A DNA stretch of 64,000 nt, taken from NCBI GenBank assembly GCA_021155205.1, contig JAJNPS010000011.1:1-64000 (forward strand). Reading direction: 5' to 3'. The position numbers and the translations under genes are program-made. This document shows, one piece after another, positions 1-8,347 of the stretch; positions within the stretch are counted from its first letter, which is position 1; every line of letters begins with the position of its first letter. Below the pieces are notes generated by a model. That model was not told the origin of the DNA and searched no databases. It saw only the letters and a list, made by a program, of their open reading frames with translations. This DNA comes from Rhodobacterales bacterium. Its GTDB lineage: Bacteria; Pseudomonadota; Alphaproteobacteria; Rhodobacterales; Rhodobacteraceae.

Positions 1-1
1 T

Positions 2-124
2 TTGGTAGAGTGTTTCTTTAACAAGATCAAAAGGTTCCGCCGGATCGCCCTGCGCTGCGAAAAGACCCTCTCCTCGTTCAAGGCCTTTGTCGACCTCGCA
101 TGTACAATGGCTTGGCTAACCTAA
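2..124 (+). CDS. IS5-family transposase, C-terminal end (cut by window edge)
   Basis: The reading frame is open from the window edge to TAA at 122-124. It encodes about 40 residues with RFRRIALRCEKT followed by a hydrophobic tail, which is the conserved C-terminus of IS5-family (IS427-like) transposases. Only the tail is visible, so intactness cannot be judged. It is a different subgroup from the IS5-type copy at 14378-15276. It marks the left part of the window as mobile-element territory. Confidence 0.75.
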   Translation: MVECFFNKIKRFRRIALRCEKTLSSFKAFVDLACTMAWLT

Positions 125-253
125 ATGCAGACGCCGCCTAGTGCTTCCTTCCATTCCTTCGAAAGGATCGCACCCTCAAGCCGTGGGATCAAACAGATAG
201 TCCAGTTGGGTAAGGGCCTAGGTTGCGGACGTCGGCAAGCCGCAATGGGCGCG

Positions 254-445
254 TCAGGCAGACTGGGCAGCCGGGGCCGGTTCCTTGGCAACTGTGGTGG
301 CCAGCGTAACCGACATGAGCGCGGCGATCACCCCCGATCCGATCCAGAGCAGCATGGCGAAGGTCAGGCCCGCACCGATGGCAAGGCTGCCCATCCCGAG
401 CACGAAGCCAAGCAAGCTGCCTGCAAGGATGAAGATCGTGGACAT
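254..445 (-). CDS. Small two-helix membrane protein
   Basis: This 63-residue protein has two predicted transmembrane stretches, about residues 4-24 and 28-50, joined by a Gly-rich turn, and a short polar Ala/Pro-rich tail. A good ribosome binding site (GGGAG) lies about 9 bases upstream of the ATG. No family is recognised and no function is proposed. It stands alone, with no partner gene within 280 bases. The hydrophobic composition and the ribosome binding site argue that it is real rather than a chance frame. Confidence 0.6.
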   Translation of the reverse strand: MSTIFILAGSLLGFVLGMGSLAIGAGLTFAMLLWIGSGVIAALMSVTLATTVAKEPAPAAQSA

Positions 446-734
446 TGCTATTCTCCCGTTAGCACATCACCAAGGTTCCCAATCATTCTGTCTGAAATGC
501 GGCACCGCCAAGGAAGAGGTGTGATTTCAGCAAAAGACCGTGGCCATCTTCCCCAGCGCTGTCTGTCGCACCCGTCACCCCCAAAGCCGACGAGGCCCGC
601 AGGCCGCTGATCCGACTATTGGTGCAGGTGAAAGCTTAAGATAGTGTCAATTCCTGTCTGAATGTCGCGGGAAGGCGGGCGCAGGCGCTGTCGGCGGAGG
701 TCCGCTCTTGGCAACTGCGGCAATCGGCGGGCTT

Positions 735-1040
735 TCACGCGGGCGGCGGCAGCACATCGTATCGCGTACAAAGCTGTACCGGCCAGACCTCGCCCAAGGC
801 CGCCGCAAAGGCGCGGTCGGTTGCCGCGAGACCGGACTGCGGCACTTTGTGCCAGTCGGCGAGCGTGTCCCAGCAGATCACCAGATGCAGGATTTCGGGC
901 GAATCGGGGTCACGCCAGTACTCTTTTCCGGCGAACCCGAGCTGTTTCGCCAGGAATTCAGTCCAGATCGCCCGGTCATGGCGCAGATAATCGTCCTGCC
1001 GCGCGATCGGGACGGGGATTCTTAACCATTCTATGACCAT
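735..1040 (-). CDS. TIGR03792-like small protein
   Basis: This 101-residue protein starts MVIEWLRIPVP and contains the pattern IWT..LA...GF.GKE.W, which resembles the TIGR03792 family of small proteins with a dimeric alpha/beta-barrel (antibiotic-monooxygenase-like) look. The start at 1040 is chosen because similarity begins there. The frame is open further upstream to 1337, but that part is low-complexity and unlike a protein. An AAGGAA motif lies 12 bases before the start. The function of the family is unknown. The family call is from memory of the motif, so moderate confidence. Confidence 0.5.
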   Translation of the reverse strand: MVIEWLRIPVPIARQDDYLRHDRAIWTEFLAKQLGFAGKEYWRDPDSPEILHLVICWDTLADWHKVPQSGLAATDRAFAAALGEVWPVQLCTRYDVLPPPA

Positions 1041-1204
1041 GGGCGCTGAGGTTCCTTTTTTCGTGACAAAGGGGGGGCGGGCCGGCCTTTGTCGCCGCAT
1101 AAAGGTTCGATTGTTTCTGCTGCAGTGCAAGAAGAAAAGAATCCGGTTTGAGCGTTTCCTTGCCGCGGTACCTATCTTTTTGGACAGGTTTGGCGGAAAA
1201 TTAA

Positions 1205-1219
1205 ACAACCATAGGTTGT
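1205..1219. promoter_or_regulatory. Perfect 6+3+6 palindrome, candidate operator
   Basis: ACAACC and GGTTGT flank the triplet ATA in the AT-rich gap (1041-1358) between two divergent small genes. The position suits an operator, but there is no adjacent regulator gene to assign it to. Nothing else was recognised in this 318-base gap apart from a low-GC stretch typical of promoters. Confidence 0.3.
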
Positions 1220-1358
1220 CATAACAAGACCTTGAAATGACCAGAATCCGCGCACAATCGTGCCACTTTTTCGCCATGGTCTGGCAACAAGTTAAATTCA
1301 AGTCACAACCGTGGCGGAAGAGTGAAACGCCAATCAATCAAAACAAGGGGAAGTCCAA

Positions 1359-1544
1359 ATGTCTGATATCATGGAAAAAGCTCGTCTGGGTCGCGTTGCA
1401 GCACTGGCATCCTTGAACGGAAAACCCGGTGCGATGGCCAGTTCTGTCGGTGTGGGCGCGCGGTATCGCGCTGGAGCCAGCCACGAAAAAGTCGTATTCT
1501 TTTCGACCCGCGCAAGGCGCAATGATGGCGCCTTTATCGCCTGA
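1359..1544 (+). CDS. Small hypothetical protein with its own terminator
   Basis: This 61-residue ORF is preceded by AAGGGGAA 6-8 bases before the ATG and followed 30 bases downstream by a strong factor-independent terminator. The first half uses codons typical of well-expressed genes (GCT, CGT, GGT, GTT); the second half is Arg-rich and less protein-like. No family is recognised. It could be a true small protein, a leader peptide, or the front of a gene that lost its rest when neighbouring mobile DNA arrived. The signals around it are clearer than the protein itself. Confidence 0.4.
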   Translation: MSDIMEKARLGRVAALASLNGKPGAMASSVGVGARYRAGASHEKVVFFSTRARRNDGAFIA

Positions 1545-1574
1545 ACACGAAAGCGCCAGGGTTTGAGCACACGC

Positions 1575-1604
1575 GAAGGGTGTACCGAAAGGTGCGCCCT
1601 TTTG
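1575..1604 (+). terminator. Rho-independent terminator with GAAA tetraloop
   Basis: An 11-base stem (1576-1586 with 1591-1601, including two G-U pairs) is closed by a GAAA loop and followed by a short T run. This is a textbook intrinsic terminator for plus-strand transcription through the ORF at 1359-1544. Confidence 0.8.
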
Positions 1605-1887
1605 CATGTGCAGCATGGTGGGGTGGGGGCGTTTGTTGCTGTTATGCGTATGAATAATTGGCGGAGATCGGGGGGGGTGGGCGACGTGCTGGTGCAAAGC
1701 GTCACAGGGATGCGCTAGGAGCGAGACCTCACGTCTTTTACCTCGGGGGCGTACGCACGCCGCGCCGCGTGGACGCTGCTGCTAATCTTGGTTTGGCTAT
1801 TGGTTCGGGATTGGGCTTCAGCCTGACGCCCTACTTCCGCCGGCAGCTCGGTCGAGATACTTGGCGAAAGGCATCTCGCAGCACCGC
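1605..1887. other. Unassigned stretch between terminator and resolvase
   Basis: No gene, RNA or clear repeat was recognised here. There is an eight-base G run near 1671 and mixed short open frames without ribosome binding sites. It is probably scar sequence at the edge of the mobile DNA to its right. Confidence 0.4.
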
Positions 1888-2568
1888 TTAGGAGCCGCAC
1901 TCCATAGCTGTGTCGCGGCCCAACAGGTTCCGTACCGTCGCCGCATGCCACAGGCCGCCACGGGCCGTCTTGATGCCGCGGTCGTTGAGCTCTTCGGCAA
2001 TCTTGCGCAGGGATGCTCCGCCCGCGGCGATCTGGTTAACCACAGGAAGGACGTTTGCCGCGTGCTGATCTGCCTTCCCAGCGTTGCGCAGCGCCCCTTT
2101 CCGGGCCGCTTGGCGCTGCTCCTCTTGTCGGGAAGGGATGGACCAACCCAAGGCCACCCCGCGCGCCTTGGCGGCCGCCAGCGCGGCGCGCGTCCGATCG
2201 GAGATTGCCTGCGCCTCATGTTCGGCGACGGCCGCCATGACGTGCAACAGGAAGCGGTTCGCCTGTGGCATATCTGCGGCTGCGATCTCGACGCCCGCTT
2301 CTAGCAGGTTCGCAGTGAAAGCGACGTTGCGCGCTAGCCGGCCCAGCTTCGCAATCAAGAGGACGGCTCCGATCCGCTTCGCCTCTGCCAAGGCCCGGGC
2401 CAACTGTGGCCGGTCATTCTTCTTGCCGCTCTCGACTTCAACGTACTCGGCTGCGATCTGACCCTTGCCGGTCACGTAGTCCGAGACGGCTTTGCGCTGT
2501 GCTTCCAAGCCAAGGCCGCTCTTGCCCTGGCGGTCCGTGCTGACCCGAAGATAGGTGACGTACTGCAT
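1888..2568 (-). CDS. Serine recombinase (resolvase/invertase type)
   Basis: This 226-residue protein has an N-terminal resolvase domain (about residues 1-140) with the catalytic serine in YLRVSTDRQ (Ser9), the SG...R motif, the LAR motif and the E-helix pattern AAVAEHEAQAISDRT, then a C-terminal helix-turn-helix (GGASLRKIAEELNDRGI). The start at 2568 is used because YVTYLRVST is the usual family N-terminus. The motif normally reading KLDRLAR is KLGRLAR here: a GGC codon where relatives have GAC. This aspartate is conserved near the active site, so activity may be reduced. It probably belonged to a plasmid or integrative element, given the mobilisation genes next to it. Confidence 0.85.
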   Translation of the reverse strand: MQYVTYLRVSTDRQGKSGLGLEAQRKAVSDYVTGKGQIAAEYVEVESGKKNDRPQLARALAEAKRIGAVLLIAKLGRLARNVAFTANLLEAGVEIAAADMPQANRFLLHVMAAVAEHEAQAISDRTRAALAAAKARGVALGWSIPSRQEEQRQAARKGALRNAGKADQHAANVLPVVNQIAAGGASLRKIAEELNDRGIKTARGGLWHAATVRNLLGRDTAMECGS

Positions 2569-2783
2569 GGCGATCGTTTCTGTATAAACTCTCAACATCA
2601 GTAGTGTTTTTATACAGTTATATCGCCTTGCATACAAGCGGCACGTTTCGGCCGTCGGGCCGGGCGGCTCGTGTCGGGTTTGCAGGGTTTGTCGGCAGAC
2701 TGCGGAGTGCCTCAATCTCCATGACAGACACGATTCGGGCCGGGTAGAATCAAGGGCAGATGCACACTGGAAAGGGGCACATT

Positions 2784-2983
2784 ATGGAAATCGAAACCCG
2801 CTATCTCTGGAACACTTCTCTTGCCGCGCGCCAAGCAGCCCGCACATGGGACGTCCCGGCCGCCTGTGAGGCGATCGACGAGCTTGAAGGGATTGCACTG
2901 CATGGCGTGCCTGCCGCGATATCGCGGCCTTGCGCGCTGACCTCCTGCGCGCCCTCGGCAAGATGCCGGAGGACGGGCCATGA
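2784..2983 (+). pseudogene. Small gene upstream of relaxase, frameshifted
   Basis: The gene starts at ATG 2784 behind AAAGGGG and reads MEIETRYLWNTSLAARQAAR. Near 2915 the coding frame switches: from about 2917 the second frame reads DIAALRADLLRALGKMPEDG and stops at TGA 2981-2983, overlapping the ATG of the relaxase at 2980. The length is one base short of a whole frame, so a single-base deletion explains it. The position directly before a relaxase suggests a mobilisation accessory gene, but no family was recognised. Confidence 0.55.
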
Positions 2984-3590
2984 TCCTGAAAGGCAAGGAA
3001 CGGGGTGATGCCACGCAGCTAGGACGATACCTTCTCGCCATGCGCGAGAACGATCATGTCGAGTTGCATGAGGTGCGGGGGTTTATCAGCGAGGACCTGC
3101 TCGAAGCCTTTGGCGAGGCGGATGCCATCGCCAGCGGAACTCGCTGCCGCAACCATCTCTTCTCCCTGAGCCTCAACCCGCCCCAGAAAGCCAGTGTGCC
3201 GGTAGAGGCCTTCGAACAGGCCATTGCCAGAATCGAGGAAAAGCTCGGCCGGACGGATCAGCCCCGCGCCGTGATCTTCCATGAGAAGGACGGACGGCGG
3301 CATGCCCATGTCGTCTGGTCCCGCATCAATGCGGAGCAGATTCGGGCGATCAATTTGCCGCACTACAAGGTCAAGCTGCGGGATGTCTCCCGTCAGCTCT
3401 TCCTTGACCATGGCTGGGACATGCCGCGCGGGCTTCAGAACCCGCTCCTGCGCGATCCGCTGTCCTACATGGGCGAGGAAGCGGTCGCGCGGTCCACCCG
3501 AGCTGACCGAAGCCGTGATCCGCTCTACAATCAGCTTAAGATGTATGCCGAATTGTTCCGCACGCTGGGGTGGCTACATCCGTGCCCCCA

Positions 3591-3953
<363 letters not shown>

Positions 3954-3977
3954 TACCACCTTGAGTTATGGGGGACC

Positions 3978-4148
3978 ATGCATGACAGACCGCAAAGGCC
4001 GACCCTGACCGACCGCGATGAACCGGCCCCTGCGACCGGACGGGCAGGGCTGCGCGAGGCGCGGCTCAAGGCGGCGCTGAAGGCGAACATGGCGCGGCGC
4101 AAATCGCAGGCCAAGGCGCGGCAAGCGCCGGAAAACACAAAGGACTAG
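3978..4148 (+). CDS. Small basic conserved-looking protein upstream of murA
   Basis: This 56-residue ORF has a charged helical core (REARLKAALKANMARRKSQAKARQ). It starts at ATG 3978 behind a GGGG run and ends at TAG 4146-4148, four bases before murA. Similar short Lys/Arg/Ala-rich proteins sit before murA in Rhodobacteraceae as far as I recall. The function is unknown. The tight spacing suggests co-transcription with murA. Confidence 0.65.
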   Translation: MHDRPQRPTLTDRDEPAPATGRAGLREARLKAALKANMARRKSQAKARQAPENTKD

Positions 4149-4152
4149 GGGC

Positions 4153-5424
4153 ATGGATTCCATCGTCGTCAAGGGAAATGGCGCGCTGTCGGGTGCGATC
4201 CCCATCGCTGGGGCCAAGAATGCCTGCCTCACCCTGATGCCCGCGACCTTGCTCAGTGACGAGCCGTTGACGCTGACCAACGCGCCGCGCCTGTCCGACA
4301 TCGCGACGATGACCCAGCTTTTGCAGTCGCTCGGCGCCGAGGTTGCGTCCCTGCAGGACGGCCTGGTGCTGGCGATGTCCAGCCACACGATCACCAGCCA
4401 CACGGCGGACTATGACATCGTGCGCAAGATGCGCGCCTCGATCCTGGTCCTTGGCCCGATGCTGGCGCGCGATGGTCATGCCATTGTTTCCTTGCCCGGC
4501 GGCTGTGCCATCGGCGCGCGGCCGGTCGATCTGCACCTCAAGGCGCTGGAGGCGATGGGCGCGGATCTGGACCTGCGGGATGGCTATGTCCATGCCAAGG
4601 CCCCCGGTGGCCGCCTCAAAGGCGCTGTTTTCGAGTTTCCCTTTGTCTCGGTCGGGGCGACCGAAAACGCCCTGATGGCCGCCACCTTGGCCAAGGGCAC
4701 CACGGTTCTGAAGACCGCCGCCCGCGAACCCGAGATTGTCGACCTGGCGCGCTGCCTGCGCAAGATGGGCGCCCGGATCGAGGGCGAAGGCACCAGCACC
4801 ATCGCCATCGAGGGCGTCGATCGCCTGCATGGGGCCACCCATCAGGTCGTGGCCGACCGGATCGAGCTGGGGACCTACATGCTGGTGCCCGCGATCTGCG
4901 GCGGCGACATCGAATGCCTTGGCGGCACGATCGATCTGGTCGGGGCATTCGCCGAGCGGCTGGACGCGGCGGGGGTGTCCGTCACGCAGACCAATCGCGG
5001 GGTCAAGGTGTCGCGCAAGAACGGCCGCGTCCGCGCGGTGGATGTGACGACAGCCCCCTATCCCGGTTTCCCGACCGACCTGCAGGCGCAGATGATGGCC
5101 CTTCTGTGCACCGCCGAAGGGACATCGGTGCTGGAAGAGAAGATTTTCGAGAACCGCTTCATGCACGCCCCCGAACTGATCCGGATGGGTGCGCGCATCG
5201 AGGTGCATGGCGGACATGCCACGGTGACGGGCGTGCCGAAACTGAAAGGTGCGCGGGTGATGGCGACGGACCTGCGCGCGTCGGTGAGCCTGATCCTGGC
5301 GGCGCTGGCGGCAGAAGGAGAGACCGTGGTCAGCCGCGTCTATCATCTGGATCGCGGGTATGAGCGGGTCGAGGAAAAGCTGCGCGCCTGCGGGGCATTG
5401 ATCGAACGGGTCAAGGCCGCGTGA
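4153..5424 (+). CDS. murA: UDP-N-acetylglucosamine 1-carboxyvinyltransferase
   Basis: MurA transfers enolpyruvate from PEP to UDP-GlcNAc in the first committed step of peptidoglycan synthesis in the cytoplasm. The 423-residue length is normal. The two halves of the EPSP-synthase-like fold are present, with the substrate-binding lysine in IAGAKNA (Lys22) and the catalytic loop LPGGCAIGARPVDLHL with Cys118, the target of fosfomycin in sensitive species. It follows a small basic ORF by four bases and its stop overlaps the start of the DUF2948 gene (TGATG). Confidence 0.98.
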   Translation: MDSIVVKGNGALSGAIPIAGAKNACLTLMPATLLSDEPLTLTNAPRLSDIATMTQLLQSLGAEVASLQDGLVLAMSSHTITSHTADYDIVRKMRASILVLGPMLARDGHAIVSLPGGCAIGARPVDLHLKALEAMGADLDLRDGYVHAKAPGGRLKGAVFEFPFVSVGATENALMAATLAKGTTVLKTAAREPEIVDLARCLRKMGARIEGEGTSTIAIEGVDRLHGATHQVVADRIELGTYMLVPAICGGDIECLGGTIDLVGAFAERLDAAGVSVTQTNRGVKVSRKNGRVRAVDVTTAPYPGFPTDLQAQMMALLCTAEGTSVLEEKIFENRFMHAPELIRMGARIEVHGGHATVTGVPKLKGARVMATDLRASVSLILAALAAEGETVVSRVYHLDRGYERVEEKLRACGALIERVKAA

Positions 5425-5900
5425 TGGCCGATGCACGGTTCGAGGACGGGGCCGAGACGCCGCTGCGCCTGATCGCGCGGGATGCGGACGATCTGGCCGT
5501 GATCGCGGGTTTGATCCAGGACGCGGTGTTTCCGATCACCGACATGGCCTATGACGCCGCGCGTCGTCGGTTTGCGCTGCTGGTCAACCGCTTTCGCTGG
5601 GAGGATCGCGCGGCGGCTGAGGTCGCGGGACGCGCCTATGAGCGTGTCCGCGCGATGCTGGTGGTCGAGGATGTCCTGCGCGTGCGCACCAGCGGCATCG
5701 ACCGCGCCGACCGCGATGTCATCCTGTCGGCGCTGACGTTGGGTTTTGTCCCCGGCCCGGACGGCACCGGAACCTTGACCCTGACGCTGGCGGGTGACGG
5801 CGCGGTAGCACTGGAGGTTGAGGCGCTGGAGGTCCGGCTGGACGACGTGACCCGCCCCCATAGGGCGGTTTCCAAGGCGGCTCCGCAGCACGACGTTTAG
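5424..5900 (+). CDS. DUF2948 family protein
   Basis: This 158-residue protein carries the family pattern PLRLIARDADDLAVIAGLIQDAV near its start and FALLVNRFRWE in the middle, matching DUF2948. The role is unknown. The ATG at 5424 overlaps the murA stop by one base; a GTG one codon upstream is an alternative start. It commonly neighbours murA and hisD in this order of bacteria, which supports the call. No catalytic residues can be proposed. Confidence 0.9.
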   Translation: MADARFEDGAETPLRLIARDADDLAVIAGLIQDAVFPITDMAYDAARRRFALLVNRFRWEDRAAAEVAGRAYERVRAMLVVEDVLRVRTSGIDRADRDVILSALTLGFVPGPDGTGTLTLTLAGDGAVALEVEALEVRLDDVTRPHRAVSKAAPQHDV

Positions 5901-5954
5901 CACAAGCCGGGCACAGGTTTGGCACATGTTTGGCCACGCGCCCTTTGCCAGCCG

Positions 5955-5977
5955 CCGGAGGGTTTCACACCCTCCGG
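5955..5977. repeat. Nine-base-pair GC-rich stem-loop in the gap before hisD
   Basis: A perfect 9-bp stem (5955-5963 with 5969-5977) has a five-base loop and is followed by CGGGATATTTGTGAACAG. I recall similar stem plus GGATATTT units scattered between genes in Rhodobacteraceae, so this may be an interspersed repeat that doubles as a terminator or mRNA-end structure for the murA-DUF2948 transcript. The rest of 5901-6081 holds only the hisD leader. Confidence 0.5.
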
Positions 5978-6081
5978 ACCTCCCGCGGGATATTTGTGAA
6001 CAGGTGAATGAAAAAGCCAGCGCTTGAGGCTACGTGGCGCGCGCGCTATCTGGGGCGGGTCGTCCAGAGGAAGTCCCCGCA

Positions 6082-7401
6082 ATGCCCGTGTTCCTGAACA
6101 GCCGAGATGCGGGTTTCGAAGCCGGCTTTGCCGCGCTTATGGGTCACAAGCGCGAGGAGGCCGAGGATGTCGATCTTGCGGTGGCGGCGATCATTTCAGA
6201 TGTCCGGGCAAGGGGTGACGCAGCCGTTATCGAGCTGACGGCGAAGTTTGACAGGCTGATGTTAACCCCTGAAACCATCGCCTTTTCCGCTGCCGAAATC
6301 GCTGCGGAAATAGCCCGCGTGTCCCCCGAGGACCGCGCCGCGCTGGACCTCGCCGCCGCCCGTATCCGTGCCTATCATGAACGCCAGTTGCCCGAAGATT
6401 CCAGCTGGACCGACACCACCGGGGCGACCCTGGGCTGGCGCTGGACGCCCGTATCGGCGGCGGGGTTGTATGTTCCGGGCGGCCTTGCCTCATACCCGTC
6501 ATCGGTCCTGATGAACGCCATTCCGGCCCGTGTGGCAGGCGTGGAACGCCTGGTCATCGCCTGCCCGACGCCGGGTGGTGTGGTGAACCCTCTGGTCTTG
6601 CTGGCTGCCCAGATCGCCGGGGTGGACAGGGTCCTGCGGATCGGTGGCGCCCAAGCCATCGCCGCCCTGGCCTATGGCACCGAAACCATTGATCCGGTGG
6701 ACAAGATCACCGGCCCTGGCAACGCCTATGTGGCGGCGGCAAAGCGCCGGGTATTCGGGCGCGTCGGTATCGACATGATCGCAGGCCCATCGGAGATTCT
6801 GGTGATTGCGGATCGGGACAACGATCCCGATTGGGTTGCGCTGGATCTGCTGTCCCAGGCCGAGCATGACGAAAGTGCGCAGTCGATCCTGATCACCACG
6901 GACGCCGGGTTCGGTCGCGCAGTTGCGGCAGCGGTGGACCGTTACCTACAGACCCTTGACAGGCGCGCCATCGCCGGGGCGTCCTGGGCGCGAAACGGGG
7001 CGGTGATCGTTGTGGATACCCTGGATCAGGCCGCCGCCCTTGCCAACCGCATCGCCCCGGAACATCTTGAAATCCTGACCGAACAGCCTGAGGCGCTGGC
7101 GGCGAAAATCCTCCATGCCGGGGCGATTTTTCTGGGTCCATGGACGCCCGAGGCGATCGGCGACTATGTCGGCGGGCCGAACCATGTGCTGCCGACGGCG
7201 CGGTCGGCGCGGTTCTCGTCGGGACTGTCGGTGCTGGATTTCATGAAGCGCACGACCATGGCGCGGATGACGCCGGCCTCGCTTGCCGCTGTCGGCCCGG
7301 CGGCAGAACGGCTGGCCCTGTCCGAAGGGCTGCAGGCGCATGGTTTGAGTGTGAGGGCAAGGTTGGCCAAGGTGAATGCCGCAAACGAGGTGTCATCTTG
7401 A
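6082..7401 (+). CDS. hisD: Histidinol dehydrogenase
   Basis: HisD is a zinc enzyme that performs the last two oxidations of histidine synthesis (L-histidinol to L-histidine, NAD+). The start at 6082 (MPVFLNS) gives 439 residues and has AGAGGAAG upstream; an in-frame start at 6034 is less likely. Diagnostic segments are GPGNAYV, GPSEILVIAD, LLSQAEHDESAQS, the APEHLEI metal/substrate motif and GGPNHVLPT near the C-terminus. Its stop overlaps the TTG start of the UPF0262 gene, so the next two genes are probably co-translated. Confidence 0.97.
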   Translation: MPVFLNSRDAGFEAGFAALMGHKREEAEDVDLAVAAIISDVRARGDAAVIELTAKFDRLMLTPETIAFSAAEIAAEIARVSPEDRAALDLAAARIRAYHERQLPEDSSWTDTTGATLGWRWTPVSAAGLYVPGGLASYPSSVLMNAIPARVAGVERLVIACPTPGGVVNPLVLLAAQIAGVDRVLRIGGAQAIAALAYGTETIDPVDKITGPGNAYVAAAKRRVFGRVGIDMIAGPSEILVIADRDNDPDWVALDLLSQAEHDESAQSILITTDAGFGRAVAAAVDRYLQTLDRRAIAGASWARNGAVIVVDTLDQAAALANRIAPEHLEILTEQPEALAAKILHAGAIFLGPWTPEAIGDYVGGPNHVLPTARSARFSSGLSVLDFMKRTTMARMTPASLAAVGPAAERLALSEGLQAHGLSVRARLAKVNAANEVSS

Positions 7402-7877
7402 CGAACCGCCTCTGCCACATCGCCATCGACGAGCGCGGGCTGATCCGCCCGACGCCTGAAATCGAGCAGGAGCGCCGCGTCGCGATCTTTGATCTTCTGG
7501 AAGACAACAGCTTTGCCCTGCCGCCGCGTGACGAGCGGGCGGCCCCCGATGGCCCCTATCGTCTGGGACTTGCGATCCGCGAGGGGCGGCTGGTCTTTGA
7601 CATCGCGACGGAATCCGAGGCCCCGGTCACGGCATTTCATCTGTCGCTGGGGCCGTTCCGGCAGGTGGTGAAGGACTACTTCCAGATCTGCGAATCCTAT
7701 TTCGACGCGGTGAAGCGCCTGCCACCAAGCCAGATCGAGGCCATCGACATGGCGCGGCGCGGCATCCACAACGAGGGCGCGCGGGTGCTGCAGGAACGGC
7801 TGGAGGGCAAGGCCACCGTCGACATCGACACCGCCCGGCGTCTGTTCACCCTGATCTGCGTCCTGCACTGGGGTTGA
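7398..7877 (+). CDS. UPF0262 family protein
   Basis: This 159-residue protein with RLCHIAIDERGL, ERRVAIFDLLEDNSF and HLSLGPFRQVVKDYF matches UPF0262. The start is TTG at 7398, overlapping the hisD stop (TTGA). The family is restricted to alphaproteobacteria and has no known function. The conserved IHNEGARVL segment and the C-terminal FTLICVLHWG are intact. It ends in a second TTGA overlap with the phosphatase gene, giving a hisD-UPF0262-phosphatase unit. Confidence 0.9.
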   Translation: MTNRLCHIAIDERGLIRPTPEIEQERRVAIFDLLEDNSFALPPRDERAAPDGPYRLGLAIREGRLVFDIATESEAPVTAFHLSLGPFRQVVKDYFQICESYFDAVKRLPPSQIEAIDMARRGIHNEGARVLQERLEGKATVDIDTARRLFTLICVLHWG

Positions 7878-8347
7878 TCGTGGCGGATTTCCCCCAGTCG
7901 GTGCTGTTCTGCTGCGACCACAATGCCGTGCGGTCCCCCATGGCCGAGGGGCTGATGAAGAAGATGTACGGCCAGCGCGCCTATGTGCAGTCGGCGGGTG
8001 TCAAGAACGACATGGAAATCGACGGCTTTTCCATCGCCGTCTGCAAGGAACTGGGGATCGAACTTTCGCGCCACCGCTCGCGCAGTTTCGAGGAGATGCA
8101 GGAATGGGGCGATGACCTCAGCCAGTTCGACCTGATCGTCGCCCTGTCCCCGGCCTCACAGCGGATGGCGCTGGAACTGACGCGGTTCCATCACCTTGAC
8201 ATCGAATACTGGCCGATCCTCGACCCGACCGGCCTTGGCGACGGGCGCGAGGCCAAGCTGTCGGCCTATCGGCAGGCGCGCGACCAGATCCGGGATCGGA
8301 TGCTGGCCCGGTTCGGGGCACCTACGGAACCCGTCAGCCTCGGCTGA
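7874..8347 (+). CDS. Low-molecular-weight protein-tyrosine-phosphatase-like protein
   Basis: The protein has 157 residues with the P-loop VLFCCDHNAVRSPMAEG near the N-terminus (nucleophile Cys14, Arg20 of CX5R) and the general-acid loop ILDPTG in the C-terminal half, as in low-molecular-weight phosphatases and thioredoxin-linked arsenate reductases. The active-site Cys is preceded by a second Cys. The physiological substrate is unknown; neighbours do not suggest arsenic resistance. The start is TTG at 7874, overlapping UPF0262. The gene ends immediately against the stop of convergent trpA, with no spacer. Confidence 0.88.
   Translation: MIVADFPQSVLFCCDHNAVRSPMAEGLMKKMYGQRAYVQSAGVKNDMEIDGFSIAVCKELGIELSRHRSRSFEEMQEWGDDLSQFDLIVALSPASQRMALELTRFHHLDIEYWPILDPTGLGDGREAKLSAYRQARDQIRDRMLARFGAPTEPVSLG

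Noticed and set aside
125..610. Open frame of 161 codons on the plus strand
   Set aside because: Low-complexity Arg/Gly/His composition, no ribosome binding site, and it overlaps the more credible minus-strand membrane protein at 254-445.
1041..1337. N-terminal extension of the TIGR03792-like protein to 1337
   Set aside because: The extra 99 residues come from AT-rich promoter-like DNA and do not resemble the family; the start at 1040 has a ribosome binding site.
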